Source of the DNA: Adiantum capillus-veneris
Lineage: Eukaryota > Streptophyta > Polypodiopsida > Polypodiales > Pteridaceae
Assembly (NCBI GenBank): GCA_014529385.2
Contig: CM043969.1
Span: 37,133,922-37,197,921 of the forward strand
Reading direction: 5' to 3'
Length of the DNA: 64,000 bases
Part shown: positions 32,361 to 47,470 of the stretch, in pieces
Layout: every line of letters starts with the position of its first letter
How positions within the stretch are numbered: position 1 is the first letter of the stretch
Notes under the pieces: model-generated
The model's input: only the letters and a program-made list of their open reading frames with translations
Told to the model about the DNA's origin: nothing
Database searches by the model: none
Program-made: the position numbers and the translations under genes

Positions 32361-33422
32361 TTATGGCAGCTTAAGGCTTTGCATCATCTTCAGATAGTCT
32401 TTGGCTTCAGCCGTACCATCCAGAGGGGTTTGTACAAGGTCATGAACTTGCTGATATTCGTTACCATGTGCATCTTGATATGCATATGTGAGCTTGATCA
32501 CATGTAACTGTTTGAACACTATTGGATTTGTTGGCGTTTGACTTTGATTTGTGGAGATCAGCTGAAACTTTTGTCCTTGATGATCTTCATAGAGGCATTT
32601 ATATGTAGACTCTGATGGAATATGGGTCAATTGGAAACTTCCAAAAACCATATGATCTTTCAATGGTTTCTGCCTTGAAGGGGTATGTTGACTAGAAGCT
32701 CTAGGGCTTCTAATTGATGTAGCATTTCTTGGTATTAGAGCTGAGCTTGATGGATTTGCAGCTCCCCCCTTCCTAGGGTGATCACTATAGCCTGCTTCAT
32801 TGTAAGAGTTCAAAGTTGTTTGGCTCTGGTTTAGTCTCACCTTTTGGGACTTTGAAGGTACACTTTGGGTAGCATTGTTGACATTTGGCATATGCAAACC
32901 TTCTACATAGTTTTCTATGTATCTTTGTGAAACATGACAAATGATTCCCCAAGTTAAGTTGTAGATAGCATTATCTTTGCCCTGATATTGTCTATCCCAT
33001 GGGTCTCTTATGATATGAGCTTCTATGGTTTCAGGACCCAATGCATCATAGATGCTAGACTCACGTCTATATCTACAACTATTTTGGTCAAAGTATATGT
33101 TCGTTTGTTCACAACATCGAAGCTTGATTTTTGATGGAGGAGTGTTTGGCTCTGAACAGATTTCTAGGTTCACTTGGATAACATCCTTCAACTCTAGAGA
33201 GGATGGGCTATAATAGCTTTTTTCCTCAGAAATGAACCATCCTTTCTGATCTATCACTGAACACACTTCTATGAGCTGGTATGTGGGCCGTTCAAACACA
33301 GGTTGATCCTTTTTGTACAGTTCCCCTTTTTGGTCTACATAGTGTGCACATGACTTATGGGTGCCATACAAAGCTAACATCATTCTGTTTGATGTGTCCC
33401 TTACATTCGCAAATGATTGCAT
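32361..33422 (-). pseudogene. Element I Gag-like protein with repeated D-x-x-G modules
   Basis: A 353-residue frame of unusual make-up. It has several short modules of the form D-x-x-G-x-x-Y or near it: YVDQKGELYKK, VIDQKGWFISEE, YQGKDNAIYNLT, YEDHQGQKFQLIS and YQDAHGNEYQQV. Between them is a Ser/Asn/Gln-rich disordered part. Similar modules occur in the Gag N-terminal regions of elements A and F. I recognise no catalytic domain. Placed between a zinc-knuckle-like frame and a protease-like frame, it is part of the Gag polyprotein by context. Confidence 0.55.
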
Positions 33423-33982
33423 GCTTGTGGCAGTGGATGCAGAATCATTTGCAAATTTAACATTCTTTCAACCTTCGGTGATATCTCAACACCTGTACTA
33501 AATTCATGCAAGAATTTATTGTTCAAAGAATCCATTTTAAGCTTTTCAGGTGCCTGTGCATCTTTATGCTCATTTTGAACTTGCAATGATTTCACTGGTG
33601 CCTCTAATGGTAATGCAGAATCATCTGATTGCATGATAAGTGATGAGTTAAATGCACTTACATCAAGATTCACATTTGATGTATCCCTGTTGTCAGGATT
33701 TCTTGGACAATCTTCAGCAAAATGTCCACCTTTTCTTCCACAATCTGAGAAATACCGCATGATTGGTGGTATTTCATTTGGTTCTGTTATGTCAAGCTCT
33801 AGCTGAGAAGTTTCTATTTTTGTGCTGACCAAGTTGTCGACATCTTCTTTTAAAACACTAAGCATCAAGCTGTAGACTGCTCCATCTAGACCTTTGTACC
33901 GTCTTTGACTCGGTTCTCCAATTAGAATTGCTTCTATTGGTTGATCCATTGGATCTTCCATTTCTGGTTCTCGACTATACAT
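33401..33982 (-). pseudogene. Element I Gag-like frame with degenerate zinc knuckle
   Basis: A 193-residue frame with one module (RYKGLDGAVYSLM) and the motif YFSDCGRKGGHFAEDC. The latter resembles a C-x2-C-x4-H-x4-C knuckle in which the first Cys is replaced and one extra Gly precedes His. Downstream is polar, low-complexity sequence. It overlaps the next frame by about 20 bp, a sign of a frameshift in a once continuous gene. Confidence 0.6.
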
Positions 33983-34420
33983 CTGACACTGTAATCCATG
34001 TACAATGATCTTGATTGCATATGCACCAACTGGATGCTTTGCTGGCTTGTATAGATTTTTGGATAAACACTTGGGTTGACTTTTTGAACTTCTATCTGCA
34101 CTTCATCTTTAAGCTTGCAATACCTGGCTCCATTGAAATCTGTGAACATCTGGGAGTTCTCTGAATCTGGCTTTACTCTTATCAATAGGATCTTAGCTCC
34201 TGTGCTGCTTTTACTACTCATAAGATACCTATGACCTTCTGAATCTGTGTATAAGACTTTGTCTCCATTGTAGCCATAAAGCTGTAAAATCTGGTCTTGT
34301 GCAGTTGTGCACGTGTTGCCACTGCTACTAGCATCCTCTGTTGTACTTGCACTCTCAGCTCGATTTGAGTCTATGTTGGCTCAATCCACAAAAACTGTCA
34401 ATTGGCAGATTTTGACGTTG
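33983..34420 (-). pseudogene. Element I Gag N-terminal frame
   Basis: A 95-residue frame from MSSKSSTGAKILLIRV with the module FTDFNGARYCKLKDE. It loses frame at about 34020, from which the next segment continues. Broken coding-like sequence extends to about 34400. No known domain. Confidence 0.5.
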
Positions 34421-37908
<3,488 letters not shown>

Positions 37909-37928
37909 CGTCCCCGACAGTGGTGCCA
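37909..37928 (-). other. Primer-binding site of element I (tRNA-Asp-like)
   Basis: The minus strand reads TGGTGCC reversed as TGGCACCACTGTCGGGGACG, two bases from the LTR. It is the same site type as element A, with a few changes. Confidence 0.78.
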
Positions 37929-37930
37929 AA

Positions 37931-38819
37931 TGTTGGGGGTCCCATCGTTGCAATAGCTCCAATGAGCAACAAAATTTTCAAAATCCGGAGGGATGAGCTA
38001 CCCGGCTAGGGCATGGAAACACTCACACAGTTAGTGAGCTAATCGTGGAAACACAGATGGTAAACTCTAAGAGGTGAGCTTCTCGGCCTATGGAGGAGCT
38101 AAGCCACAATGAAAGGCAATCTCCATATCTACTTGTCTTCACCTCTAATCAACCCAATCACACACACTACGATTGCAAGATGCACACAACACTAATCCTA
38201 TCATGCAACACACTAATCGCAAGCACACACACATAGATCTATCGAGCACCACACTCCAATCAAACCTACATGCACACACAAGCAAAAGAGGACAATCACA
38301 CAAGATTAGACAGTGATTAACCACTAATTAGTTAAGATCTAGTTAATCTAAGCATCATAGGCAATCATAAGAAGTAAGAGAGAGGCATAGTGAGAGAGAA
38401 TGAATCATTGATTAGTGTTAATCAAGTCTCATGACCAAGGAGAAGCTCAAGGACTCCATAGACACACACCTCAAGAGCTCTCACCAAAGAGTGCTCTCAA
38501 AAAATGACTTGGGAACCCTAATTTCTTTTACACACTGCCTTATATTCCTAGGTTAAAAATATGCAATGTTCGGGCGCCCAAGGCCTTTAGGGCTCACCAG
38601 TTACTGAATCTGCAACCTAGGCACAGTAAGTGACCTATTCTTTACAACTTGGAACTCCCATTGAGCCCGTAACACATTAAAATATTACAATGTTTTGAAA
38701 TAAATCGGGAATAGGTCACTCCAATCTTTACTGCTTCTTTGCATTCATCCTCGATGTGCATTCGTAAGTCTTTGGTCTTTAGCAGCTTCTGTTAACTGAC
38801 ATTGACTCAGTTAACAACA
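37931..38819 (-). repeat. 5' LTR of element I
   Basis: 889 bp, starting TGTTGGGGG and ending GTTAACAACA on the plus strand, so the termini form a 5-bp inverted repeat. It is CA-rich in the middle (many ACACAC words). No partner is in the window because the 3' part of I is missing. Confidence 0.8.
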
Positions 38820-39600
38820 TTGGACTGAGCTTCACATGCCCAAGCCATTCCTCTGCCACGACCACGACCACGATCGCCTCCACCTCCACCTCCAAGAACA
38901 TTAAGTCGCAATTCCTACATCATGGTCATCATGCCTTGCATATTTCGTTGTAACTCTTCAGTATTAGCATCCCTTTGAACAAGTTGGCCTCCAGCTTGTG
39001 CGTGATTTTCCTCCTTTTGGTGACCATTATTTTGCATAGGGACCACTTTCCCATACTCATTAAGTATTTGAGCCTTCCATTCTTTCTCTCTGGTGATAGC
39101 GACTACCTCCACAAAGATGGTGGGCCTTTTTAGTTCAACTTTGAACTTCATACTCTCTTTTAAGTTCTCCACGAAATGGTCCTTCTTTAACATAGATGGA
39201 GGGATCTCATTTCCCAAAGCTCGGGCCCATTTATCCCATAAACGGGTGAAGTTCATGACAAAATCTCTTTTGAGTGTACCCCAAAATTTCATGCCAAACT
39301 TCATCAGTCACTTCAATGGATCTATACTATGCTAGGAAAGCTTGCTTCACACGATTGTAGTCCAAAACTACCCCTGGAGTTTGTGCTTGCACCAACTCTT
39401 CATGATTGTGTAACCAAACTTTTGCCTCATCTTGTAAAGTGTATTGCAGCAGCCGCAACAATATAGCTTGGTCTAGTATATTTTGAAGTAAGCAATTGAC
39501 TTCCAATTTTTCAATAAAAGTCTGTGCATTTTCATTAGGCAATCCGTAAAATTGTGGGAACTCGTCTACCATGTTTGATTGCCACAAAAACACTTATATG
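38820..39600 (-). pseudogene. Fragment J: gypsy Gag
   Basis: Two frames of a retrotransposon Gag. The upstream one has FYGLPNENAQTFIEKLEV and YTLQDEAKVWLHNH. After a frameshift near 39310 the second gives FTRLWDKWARALGNEIPP and LKESMKFKVELKRPTIFVEV. The 3' part encodes a Gly/Arg-rich tract (GGGGGGDRGRGRGRG) typical of nucleic-acid-binding Gag ends. Element I inserted at 38819, cutting off the rest. Confidence 0.72.
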
Positions 39601-41113
39601 TGACGTCAAAAGTTCAAGGGATGTTGATGGATCACTTGAGTACCTAATCCACCTCACACTGGGTGACCCGGCTTCTAGTGCTTGGCTTCACAAAACCGCA
39701 TGACCCTCCAAAGGCTGCAATCCAATTATACGACCGCCTCAAATGTTGTCCACAATTTTCACATACATAGGCGGTTGTCCATAAAAACCCACATCCCTTT
39801 TACATTCTCTGCCTGTAGAATAGAGATATTTCACAGAAATTGGAGCATAGGAGAACTTGATCCTCCATGGGGGCACCAAAATGATGTTAGCTTGCAAACG
39901 AGAAGGAAAATGAATGCCTCTATAGCCTTGCACGAGCCACACCGTCGGAAGGAAGAACTATTTCACGGCCAAAAATACCTGTGGTAAACACCTATTGAGA
40001 TTTATGAAAAACCCTCCAACATGGAATACACTCAAAATCAGGCAAAACAAAGGACATCATGACGAATCTCGTCTTGTGGAGATGTTTGTAGAGTACCCAT
40101 AGGCAAAAAACAAATTAAGTATGAAAGAGTTATCCCCGCTCGAAGTCGGGGGTGCTCTCTTTCTTGCTAAAAAATGAGCTCTTTGGAAGTTGTGTAGGTG
40201 TTGTAGCTATTAAAATGGGGACTTTCTTATCTTTTATCCCCAAATATTTTTCTCTCTCTTCTTAGCCGACAAGGTTCTCTCCTTACGCATCTTTTAATTG
40301 GTCCAATTTTGGATTTTTTTGGGTGAAAAATGAGTTGTTGGTGACCCTTTGATCAAGGAATGGAATGGGGGCAAGTGGCTGGGGACCAAAAAACGTGGCA
40401 AAGTGCCTGGGCAGCAGAGTGTGGATTGAAAAATGTGCCATCTCCTTCCCCATGAGCCCATGAGCCCCCATAGCCAAGCCTTGAGAGAGCTCCTCTCACC
40501 TTTGATACACCATAACGGCCTCCGAAAGTGCCCTATATACCCCCCACTTCCACTTTCCTCTTCTCATGTGGAATTAATCCCATGCCACATGGAAACTTCC
40601 TCAAGCTTCCCAGCTTCCCCAAAAATTTCCAACTTCTCCCTCAAGTAGGGAGACTTCTCAGACAATTCTCCTCGAGACATAACTTGCTGCTCCGGTCATC
40701 GAATGACACACCGTAACACACGGCTCGAAGCCCATCACCTCGGCTATCTCCAAAAATGTAAAAATTCAGCATTTCTAATCTTAGACCCCCAAGTTGGCCC
40801 AGTTGCCCTTGTCGCATGCACCCGCAATTACCTTCTAAGTTAAGACCGCCCATTTCGGATTCTCATAACTCATGATATACAAGTCCGATTCACAAGCTAT
40901 AAAGCATGGCTGAGAATACTTATTAAAAACCATATTTTGGAGTCTTGAGCAACCCAAAAAATCAACATTCAAGCTTGGAAAAACCACACCTTTGTACAAG
41001 GATTTTTACATGGTCACTTCCAAAACTTGCAAGGCTATGTACAAGGATTTTTACATGGTCACTTCCAAAACTTGCAGGGCTATGTACACATATATACGTG
41101 AGGCTAATGTGCA
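39601..41113. other. Stretch without a recognisable gene
   Basis: Probably leader or LTR sequence of J and another decayed element. I see a short hairpin (CCCCG...CGGGG, 40136-40153), a TATATACCCC box near 40530, a 45-bp tandem repeat at 40993-41082, and a PBS-like CTTTTTGGCACCA at its right end. No protein motif is visible on either strand. Confidence 0.5.
40993..41082. repeat. 45-bp tandem repeat, two copies
   Basis: Units 40993-41037 and 41038-41082, beginning TGTACAAGGATTTTTACATG, differ at one base near the end (GCAAGG versus GCAGGG). A third partial start, TGTACA, follows. Confidence 0.93.
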
Positions 41114-41468
41114 AGCTTTTTGGCACCATCTAGTGACTTTATGCTCATTAAAAAAATGCCTGACAACATCTAGGTTTTTGATTTGAAAAATCATAAAATC
41201 TTCCTTCTCACTTTGGTTGTTAGAGTATTTGTTATCCGCATCATACTCTAGTTTAAAATGATTTGGGGAGTCATAAAACTCTTCTCCCTCTCCGTTGGCA
41301 CTTGCCAATTGAACACCTTTCAGGTCCTTCTAGGGCTAGTGTCTCATCACCCGCATTTACTATAATAACCATATAGTATGGAACCACATTGTAACCGTCT
41401 TTGTCACAAAATTTTGTTGTGGGGCCATCTGAAATAGCACACACATCTACGATTGCTAGGATATGAGT
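41114..41468 (-). pseudogene. Element F linker after the protease, left of copia G
   Basis: Minus-strand translation shows AISDGPTTKFCDKDGYNV and an acidic, Asn-rich stretch (YSNNQSEKED), both counterparts of the A linker at 12600-12960. It joins the 46638 side across the G insertion. Similarity to A fades after about 41170. Confidence 0.72.
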
Positions 41469-41695
41469 TGTTGGATTTAGGGTTGCAGAGAAACACACAC
41501 AGCTTGGAGAAGATGAAGGAAGCTCAAGGCACACAATACAGAGTGTGTTTCTTAGTATGCAATGGAAAGATAGATAGCCCTAGAGTGATGGGCTTATATA
41601 CAATGCTCAGGGGAAAAAACCTCCTAAAGAGTGACAAAATGCCCCGATGGTCCTAGAGTGTTCACACACATCACTACCACATGTATATCGTAACA
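41469..41695 (-). repeat. Copia G 3' LTR
   Basis: 227 bp, TGTTGGATTTAGGG to TATCGTAACA. The polypurine tract CTAGGGGGGATT follows at 41696-41707. Confidence 0.93.
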
Positions 41696-41759
41696 AATCC
41701 CCCCTAGAGTGATGCACTGAACGAGAGCTGGCACACATGAGTAAAGGGAAGTGCCATGC

Positions 41760-42760
41760 CCTGAGGACATGATCAGTCCACAAAGGGGAGTAAGTCCAAA
41801 GCTTTGCGGAAAGCTTCAAGCTGCTCACGAGACAATGCCTTTGTGAAAAGGTCTGCAAGGTTGTCCTATGTTGGCACATAAGCCAAGCTGATCTCTCTTG
41901 CTGAGAGCCTCTCCCTGACATAGTGGTAATGCACCTCAATGTGCTTTGTGCGAGCATGAAAACCTGGGTTCCTCACAACTGCCAATGCGCTCTGACTATC
42001 AGTGTAGATAGTGTTGGCAGTGTCCTGTCCAACACGCAAATTAGCCATAAGGCGTCTGAGCCATACACACTCAATCGTAGCTGTGAAGACTGCCCTGTAC
42101 TCAGCCTCACAACTCGAAGTGGCTACAGTAGGTTTCTTCTTGCTTAACCATGATATACATGAACTGCCAAGCATGAAACAAAAACCACTTGTGGACACTC
42201 GCGTGTCAAAACAACCAACCGAATCTGAGTCCGAAAAAGCATGTAAGCCTGGCGGCAATGATCCCCCCTTGGGATAAAACAAGCCAAGATGTAAAGTACC
42301 ACTAAGGTAGCGGAAAATCCTCTTGACAGCGTGCCAATGCTTAGACCCTGGGCTATGCATAAATCTGCTGACCTGTGAGACTACAAACTGAATATCTGGC
42401 CTCGTGTTGCATACATAAATGAGGCATCCAACAGCAGTTTGGTAAAGAGTGACATCAGCAGGATCGACAGCATCATGTAGACTCAACTTCAAACATGTTT
42501 CTGTGGGAGTGGATATAGGTTTGCAATCCTCAAGTCCAAACTTACATAGCAATGTCTCTATGTAACTTTTCTGACACAAGGCAATACCACCATCACACTA
42601 CTTAAACTGTATACCCAAGTAATGATGCAACAACCCCAAATCTTTCATCTTGAAAGTAGCATTCAAATCAGCCTTAAATTCAGAAATGTGTCTCTCATTT
42701 GGTCCAATAATCAGCAAATCATCGACATAAAGGACCACAATGAGAAGTACATCACCCTCA
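41760..42760 (-). pseudogene. Copia G RT C-terminal part and RNase H
   Basis: The YVDD box is at 42718-42729, followed by FKMKDLG and the YQTAVGCLIYVCNTRPDIQ block. The main open frame (41866-42579) holds HAVKRIFRYLSGTLHLGLF, then RNase H motifs SDSDSVGCFDTRVSTSGF, ATSSCEAEYRAVFTATIE and IYTDSQSALAVVRN, and ends with HTKHIEVHYHYVRERL-like sequence. Two stops lie near 42600, between YVDD and this frame. The terminal part near 41760-41870 is in another frame. Confidence 0.88.
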
Positions 42761-43550
42761 CGCTTTACATACAATGTGCTTTCTGTTGGACTGTTACGAA
42801 AGCCTCGTTAACCAAATGAGTGTCAGCTTTCTCATACCAAGCACGAGGATATTGCTTCAACCCATACAAAGCCTTCTTACATCTGCACACTTTGTCCTCT
42901 TGTCCTTTTATGACAAAACCGCGAGGCTGCATTACATAAACTGCCTCAAATATGTCACCATTCAAGAAAGCAGTAACAATGTCTGATTGATGTACATCCC
43001 AACCCAAATGAGTTGCAAATGCACATAGAAAACGCACAGTAGTCATACAAAAAGTGGGAGAAAAAGTATCTTCATAATCTATGCATTTTTGTTGTGCATA
43101 ACCCTTTGCAACATGTCGAGCCTTATGGTGATTGATCTCACCATCCGGCTTTCGTTTCAGCTTGTAAACCCACTTCGTACCAATGGCCTTTTTGCTAGGA
43201 GGCAAATCACATAAAGTCCACATGTCATTTTCTATAAGTGCATCATATTCTGATTGCATGGTAGCCTTCCAATTTTCTGAATTCTGTGCTTCATCAAAAG
43301 ATAGAGGCTCCTCAACATCATGTAAGCTAGACAAAGCCAAAGCATAGCAATCTGACGCATAAGATGCATGACGGGATCCTGAACGAGTACGACTAGACAA
43401 AGGTGCATCCAATTTACTGTCATGCAAAGTGTGCACCAGCCATTTTGGCATACCTCTAGCCTGCTCATTTTCAGCCCTTTCCTCATCAAGTACATCATGT
43501 ACATCTACATCAATAATAGGCTGATCTATAACATTTTCACATTCCCACAT
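42761..43550 (-). pseudogene. Copia G reverse transcriptase N-terminal part
   Basis: A 261-residue frame with EPLSFDEAQNSENWKATMQ and WTLCDLPPSKKAIGTKWVYK. KGYAQQKCIDYEDTFSPTF, the first catalytic block SDIVTAFLNGDIFEAVYV and KALYGLKQYPRAWYEKAD follow. The frame is lost just before YVDD at about 42790. The equivalent Asp of the usual DVKTAFL motif is D in SDIVTAFL. Confidence 0.88.
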
Positions 43551-44450
43551 AGGCTATACATTTGCCTCATTGGAAATTACATTCATATTTCCACCACTGA
43601 AAAGAGGCAACAAATGTCATAAATGTCCTCTGAGCTTACATTACTGTCTCTAGGACATGACAGCAAGGGCTGAACAGAATCTTCCACAAACACTATATCC
43701 TGTGAAACCAGAATACTCTTTGTTTGCAGATGATATAACCTGTAACCTTTGCTTTTAGCACTATAACCAACAAAAATACATTTGACAGCCTTATCATCCA
43801 ATTTTCTACAGTGTGTTTGTGGCACCAAAGCATATGCCAAACACCCAAAAACACGCATGTGCTCAATAGAAGGCTTTTTATCATGCGATGCTTCATATGG
43901 AGTAATAGACTGCAAAGCTTTCGTAGGACACCTGTTAAGTACATAAGTGGCACACATAATGGCCTCAAGCCAAAAAGAATGCGGCAAAGCTTGACTTTTG
44001 ACCATACATCGTGCCATTTTCGTCAATGACCTGTTTTTCCTCTTGGCAACACCAATTTTGCTGAGGTGTATAAGGCACTGTACATTGGTGTTTTATCCCA
44101 CGACTAGCCAAAAATGCATTAAATTCATGAGACATATACTCCCCCCTTCCATCGCAACGGAGGGTGCCCATAGTACATTTCGAGACATTTTCAGCCATAG
44201 CCAAAAATTGTTTGAAGCACATAAAAACTTCGGACTTCGCTTTAAGCGAAAATACCCATGCATGCCTGCAGTAATCATCAATGAAAGTCACGAAGTAAAG
44301 GTAATTGCCCAAGGACGGAGTTTGAATGGGCCCACAAACATCACTATGCACAAGCTCCAACATGCATGTGGTCCGAACTGAACCATGCTTTGGAAACTTA
44401 CAACGCTGCATCTTACCCAATATACATCCTTCACAAACATGTTTGACAGG
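43551..44450 (-). pseudogene. Copia G integrase
   Basis: Core motifs YFVTFIDDYCRHAWVF (first Asp), TLRCDGRGEYMSHEF (second Asp, with DGRGEY where DNGGEY is usual) and PYTPQQN, then a frameshift removes the Glu block. The following frame gives FWLEAIMCATYVLNRCPTK and VFGCLAYALVPQ with the copia-specific FVGYSAKSKGYRLY block. Confidence 0.87.
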
Positions 44451-45060
44451 TGCTCAAGAGGCGGCAAAGAAGCAACCATATCAGATTTCTACAAACCTAG
44501 CAAACTGGAAAAATTCAGATGACCAAAACGTGCATGCCAAATTTTTGCATCTGAAATAGCCCTTGAATTTGCAACAGCATTTGCAAAATTTTGTCCACAC
44601 TTGTCATACAAAGTGAGCTTATACAGCCCACGGCACAAAAGGCCAGATGCAACAATTTCATCACCAAAACAAAGATCATGAACTGTACATCTGTCATCCA
44701 CAAATTTGACTACGAGTCCAAGTCTACCAAGTGCAGATACAGACAAGAGATTCTTCTTGATCCCAGGTACATAAAGTGCATCAACAAGTGTGAAGGAACT
44801 GCCATTTGCAGCAGTAAGCACAATCTTTCCAACTCCCTGAACCGGATAAGAGGCATTGTTGGCACAAGTGACTGAATTCCCATGAGGGACAGACTCGAGA
44901 GAGGTAAACAATTCACAATGTGAGGTAATGTGCTTTGTAGATCCACTGTCGAAATACCACACATGTGAATCTGCAGCCAACTGACAAGCGTGCATCATGG
45001 ACAACAGGATTGTAAGTGCACTCTGCACTAAAAGCCCATTCTGCATCAACATCAGCAACA
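44451..45060 (-). pseudogene. Copia G protease and GAG-pre-integrase
   Basis: The protease motif WYFDSGSTKHITSHCE carries an intact DSG. YVPGIKKNLLSVSAL follows, and then IWHARFGHLNFSSLL, the start of integrase. The frame shifts between Gag and this segment near 44960. Confidence 0.87.
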
Positions 45061-46042
45061 CAGTCTCCTTTCACAAAAGACTCAACAATGGCTACATTTG
45101 TAGTGGAACCAGCATTTGTAGTGGAACCACCCTCTTTCTTCTTAGCCTCTTTGGCCTTCAACTTAGGACACGACTTGATCAACTGATCATTAGCTTTACA
45201 ATAATTGCAACACACCTTCTTTTTGCCCTTATCACCAAAATTGCCAGACGAAGTGCTGCCAGTAGAAGCATTGGGAACAAAAGATTTTTCACTCGCAGCA
45301 GAACCATAAGAAGTGGCTGCATTGTTGTTACCACCCTTTCTTTGAGAAGCAATAAAAGCCTGTTCAACTGCACGCTGTCTAGTCCTGTTTTTTCTGGAAA
45401 GTGGCTCATGCAACAACAATGTGCATAATGCATCAAACTTGACAACTTCTGGATTTCCTTGGGTCATAAGTCTCCAAGTACTAGCAAAAGTCTTGTAAGA
45501 ATCTGGTAAGGAATCAAGAACAGTCTGCACAAGGGAACTGTCTGAAATGACTTCACCTGCAAGCTGCTCATTGATATCCTTGACACTAGAAAGGAAAGTG
45601 TCCATATCATCTTCCTCATGCATAATCTTTGACTCCAGCTCTTTACACAGCAAAGCAATTTTAGCCTCATTGCGACTTGCATAAAGACCTGCCAAAATAT
45701 CCCAAGCAGATTTTGTTGAACGGATGTGAGGAACGATGGTGCCCTTCACAGACAACGCAATCAATTCTTGAGCCTGCGCATCCTTTACATCCCAAACAGC
45801 TTTTTCTGCCATAGGTAAAACAACTCTAATAGCAGCAATCCTTGCAGCAAGACCTGCAACATCCTCAACATCGCCTGCATCCTCAGAACCAGGACGTACA
45901 TCAATGCCCTGCACAATGTTCTAGACGCCCTTTGACACAAGAACATGTTGCATCATACAAGCCCACATAGGGTAGTTATCCCCATCCAACCTGTCCTCAG
46001 CACAGCAAGCATCTTGAACACATTTGTGTTGTTGTCAGCCAT
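44913..46042 (-). pseudogene. Copia G Gag with altered zinc knuckle
   Basis: The probable start is ATG 46042-46040 (MADNNTNVFK). A frameshift follows, and an in-frame TAG at 45921-45923 sits at the same place as in element H. The 333-residue open part shows a UBN2-like Gag: AWDILAGLYASRNEAKIALL, MHEEDDMDTFLSSVKDINEQ and LDSLPDSYKTFASTW. The knuckle reads CNYCKANDQLIKSC, with Gln where the zinc-binding His should be; H keeps His. Confidence 0.86.
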
Positions 46043-46391
46043 GGTAAATGCGGCACTTGATGTGAAAATTGCCCACAAAAAAGGAGAAATGGAGCGTAAA
46101 CAACACATACTATATAGCACAAACCATAGAAGACTATGAGAAACCTGTTATGCAGAAAATGGCACTGACAAAAATTCTGCACAAAATGACAAAATAGCCT
46201 ATGCAGTACTGCCTGTAGTGGAAACGGAGGCCGAAATGAGCCCGAATCAAATATCTGAGCAGATTGAGCTCTTTCAACTATCCCAAAAAAAATTTCAACC
46301 TGTGAACGCTTTCCAAAGCTCACTGAAATCGGAGAAAGTGAGCAGGCATGCGCTGGAGCAGCTGGCGACTAAGCCCGGGAGGACGCAACCT

Positions 46392-46403
46392 GCTCTGATA
46401 CCA
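46392..46403 (-). other. Primer-binding site of copia G (tRNA-iMet)
   Basis: TGGTATCAGAGC on the minus strand, two bases from the LTR. Confidence 0.93.
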
Positions 46404-46405
46404 AT

Positions 46406-46632
46406 TGTTGGATTTAGGGTTGCAGAGAAACGCACACAGCTTGGAGAAGACAAAGGAAGCTCAAGGCACACAATAGAGAGTGTGTTTCTTAGTATGCAAT
46501 GGAAAGATAGATAGCCCTAGAGTGATGGGCGTATATACAATGATTGGGGGAAAAAACCTCCTAAAGAGGGAAAAAATGCCCCGGCAGTCCTAGTGTGTTC
46601 ACACACATCACTACCACATGTATATGGTAAAA
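46406..46632 (-). repeat. Copia G 5' LTR
   Basis: 227 bp, the partner of 41469-41695. Its outer end has lost the CA terminus (GGTAAAA). Confidence 0.92.
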
Positions 46633-46637
46633 TGAGT

Positions 46638-47470
46638 CTATTATAATGGCTCAAGAGCTTCTTCAGGAAAAGGTTCAGGAAAATATTCATTATCTTCAAG
46701 CGTCCTTTCCAAGATACACTCTTCTCATTTCAAACTCCCACACTCTGATGCACCGCACATCCATAGCTCTTTGGATTGCCTAACTAAGTTGGAAGCTCGA
46801 TCTTGCTATTGTAGATGAATCAATCCTCCACTGGGGTTTGGTTCATGTATTTCCAGCTATGGTCTTTAAGGTTTATGTGTGTTGTGATTTCCATGTGTCT
46901 GAGGTATATATGATCATATCCCCAGTTTTGAACCATCTTAGTTGCCTCATAAATGTCCGTCCAAGTATGATGTCATAATTGTTCTTCTTGTCAAAGTCAA
47001 CTATAGCAAATGTATGCTCATACTCAATGCCGCAAGAAGTAACAATAATTTTCTTTAGAAGTCCTAGGGGTTTTTCCATGTACCCATCTTCTATTTGAAA
47101 TCTCATTCTGGTAGCCTTTAAGGCAGGTTTTTCCAATTTTCCTTGGTGGAGATAGAAACACCAACTCCACTATTAAGAATTGCCATGGTTGTTACACCAT
47201 AGAATTCTATTGGAAGCGTAGTATTCCCATCTTCACCCTTGCAATACTCACCAACCTTCTTTAGTGGTACATGTCTTGCATTCAATTGAAGTTTTTCCAG
47301 TCCTCGGATCCCTTCTTGAATCTCTGATGTTGGATCTTTTACCCCAAATTTCTCCAAGCATTTTCCAATAGTTTCCCACATTTTTGGTCTTATCTGGAGG
47401 AGCTTTTCTAGCGTAATAGTACAAGTCACAAGCGCAGACAATATGTCTATCAACCCCTTAGAGTCCATAG
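46638..47470 (-). pseudogene. Element F protease with Asp-to-Asn active site, and linker
   Basis: The block TMAILNSGVGVSISTK aligns with AILDSG of element A. The catalytic Asp codon is AAT (47166-47174 covers N-S-G), so the enzyme is inactive. SCGIEYEHTFAIVDF and NYDIILGRTFMRQL follow in the next frame, then a linker with EPFPEEALEP that runs to copia G. Upstream is CTITLEKLLQIRPKMWETIG, as in A. Confidence 0.82.

Larger units (their letters stand above)
41469..46632 (-). mobile_element. Ty1/copia element G
   Basis: A minus-strand copia, 5164 bp, with 227-bp LTRs. It is flanked by a perfect TGAGT duplication (41464-41468 and 46633-46637) inside the F linker. The primer site, polypurine tract and gene order (gag, protease, integrase, RT-RNase H) are standard. 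The far end of the 5' LTR reads GGTAAAA where the partner has GTAACA, a later mutation of the terminal dinucleotide. Several frameshifts and stops make it inactive. Same family as element H. Confidence 0.94.

Noticed and set aside
38820-38890. Gly/Arg-rich tract as a host RNA-binding protein
   Set aside because: It follows a retrotransposon Gag core in J, so a Gag C-terminus is simpler.
40433-40716. Two overlapping frames of 60-70 codons on the plus strand
   Set aside because: No conserved motif or start context, and they lie in probable LTR sequence.
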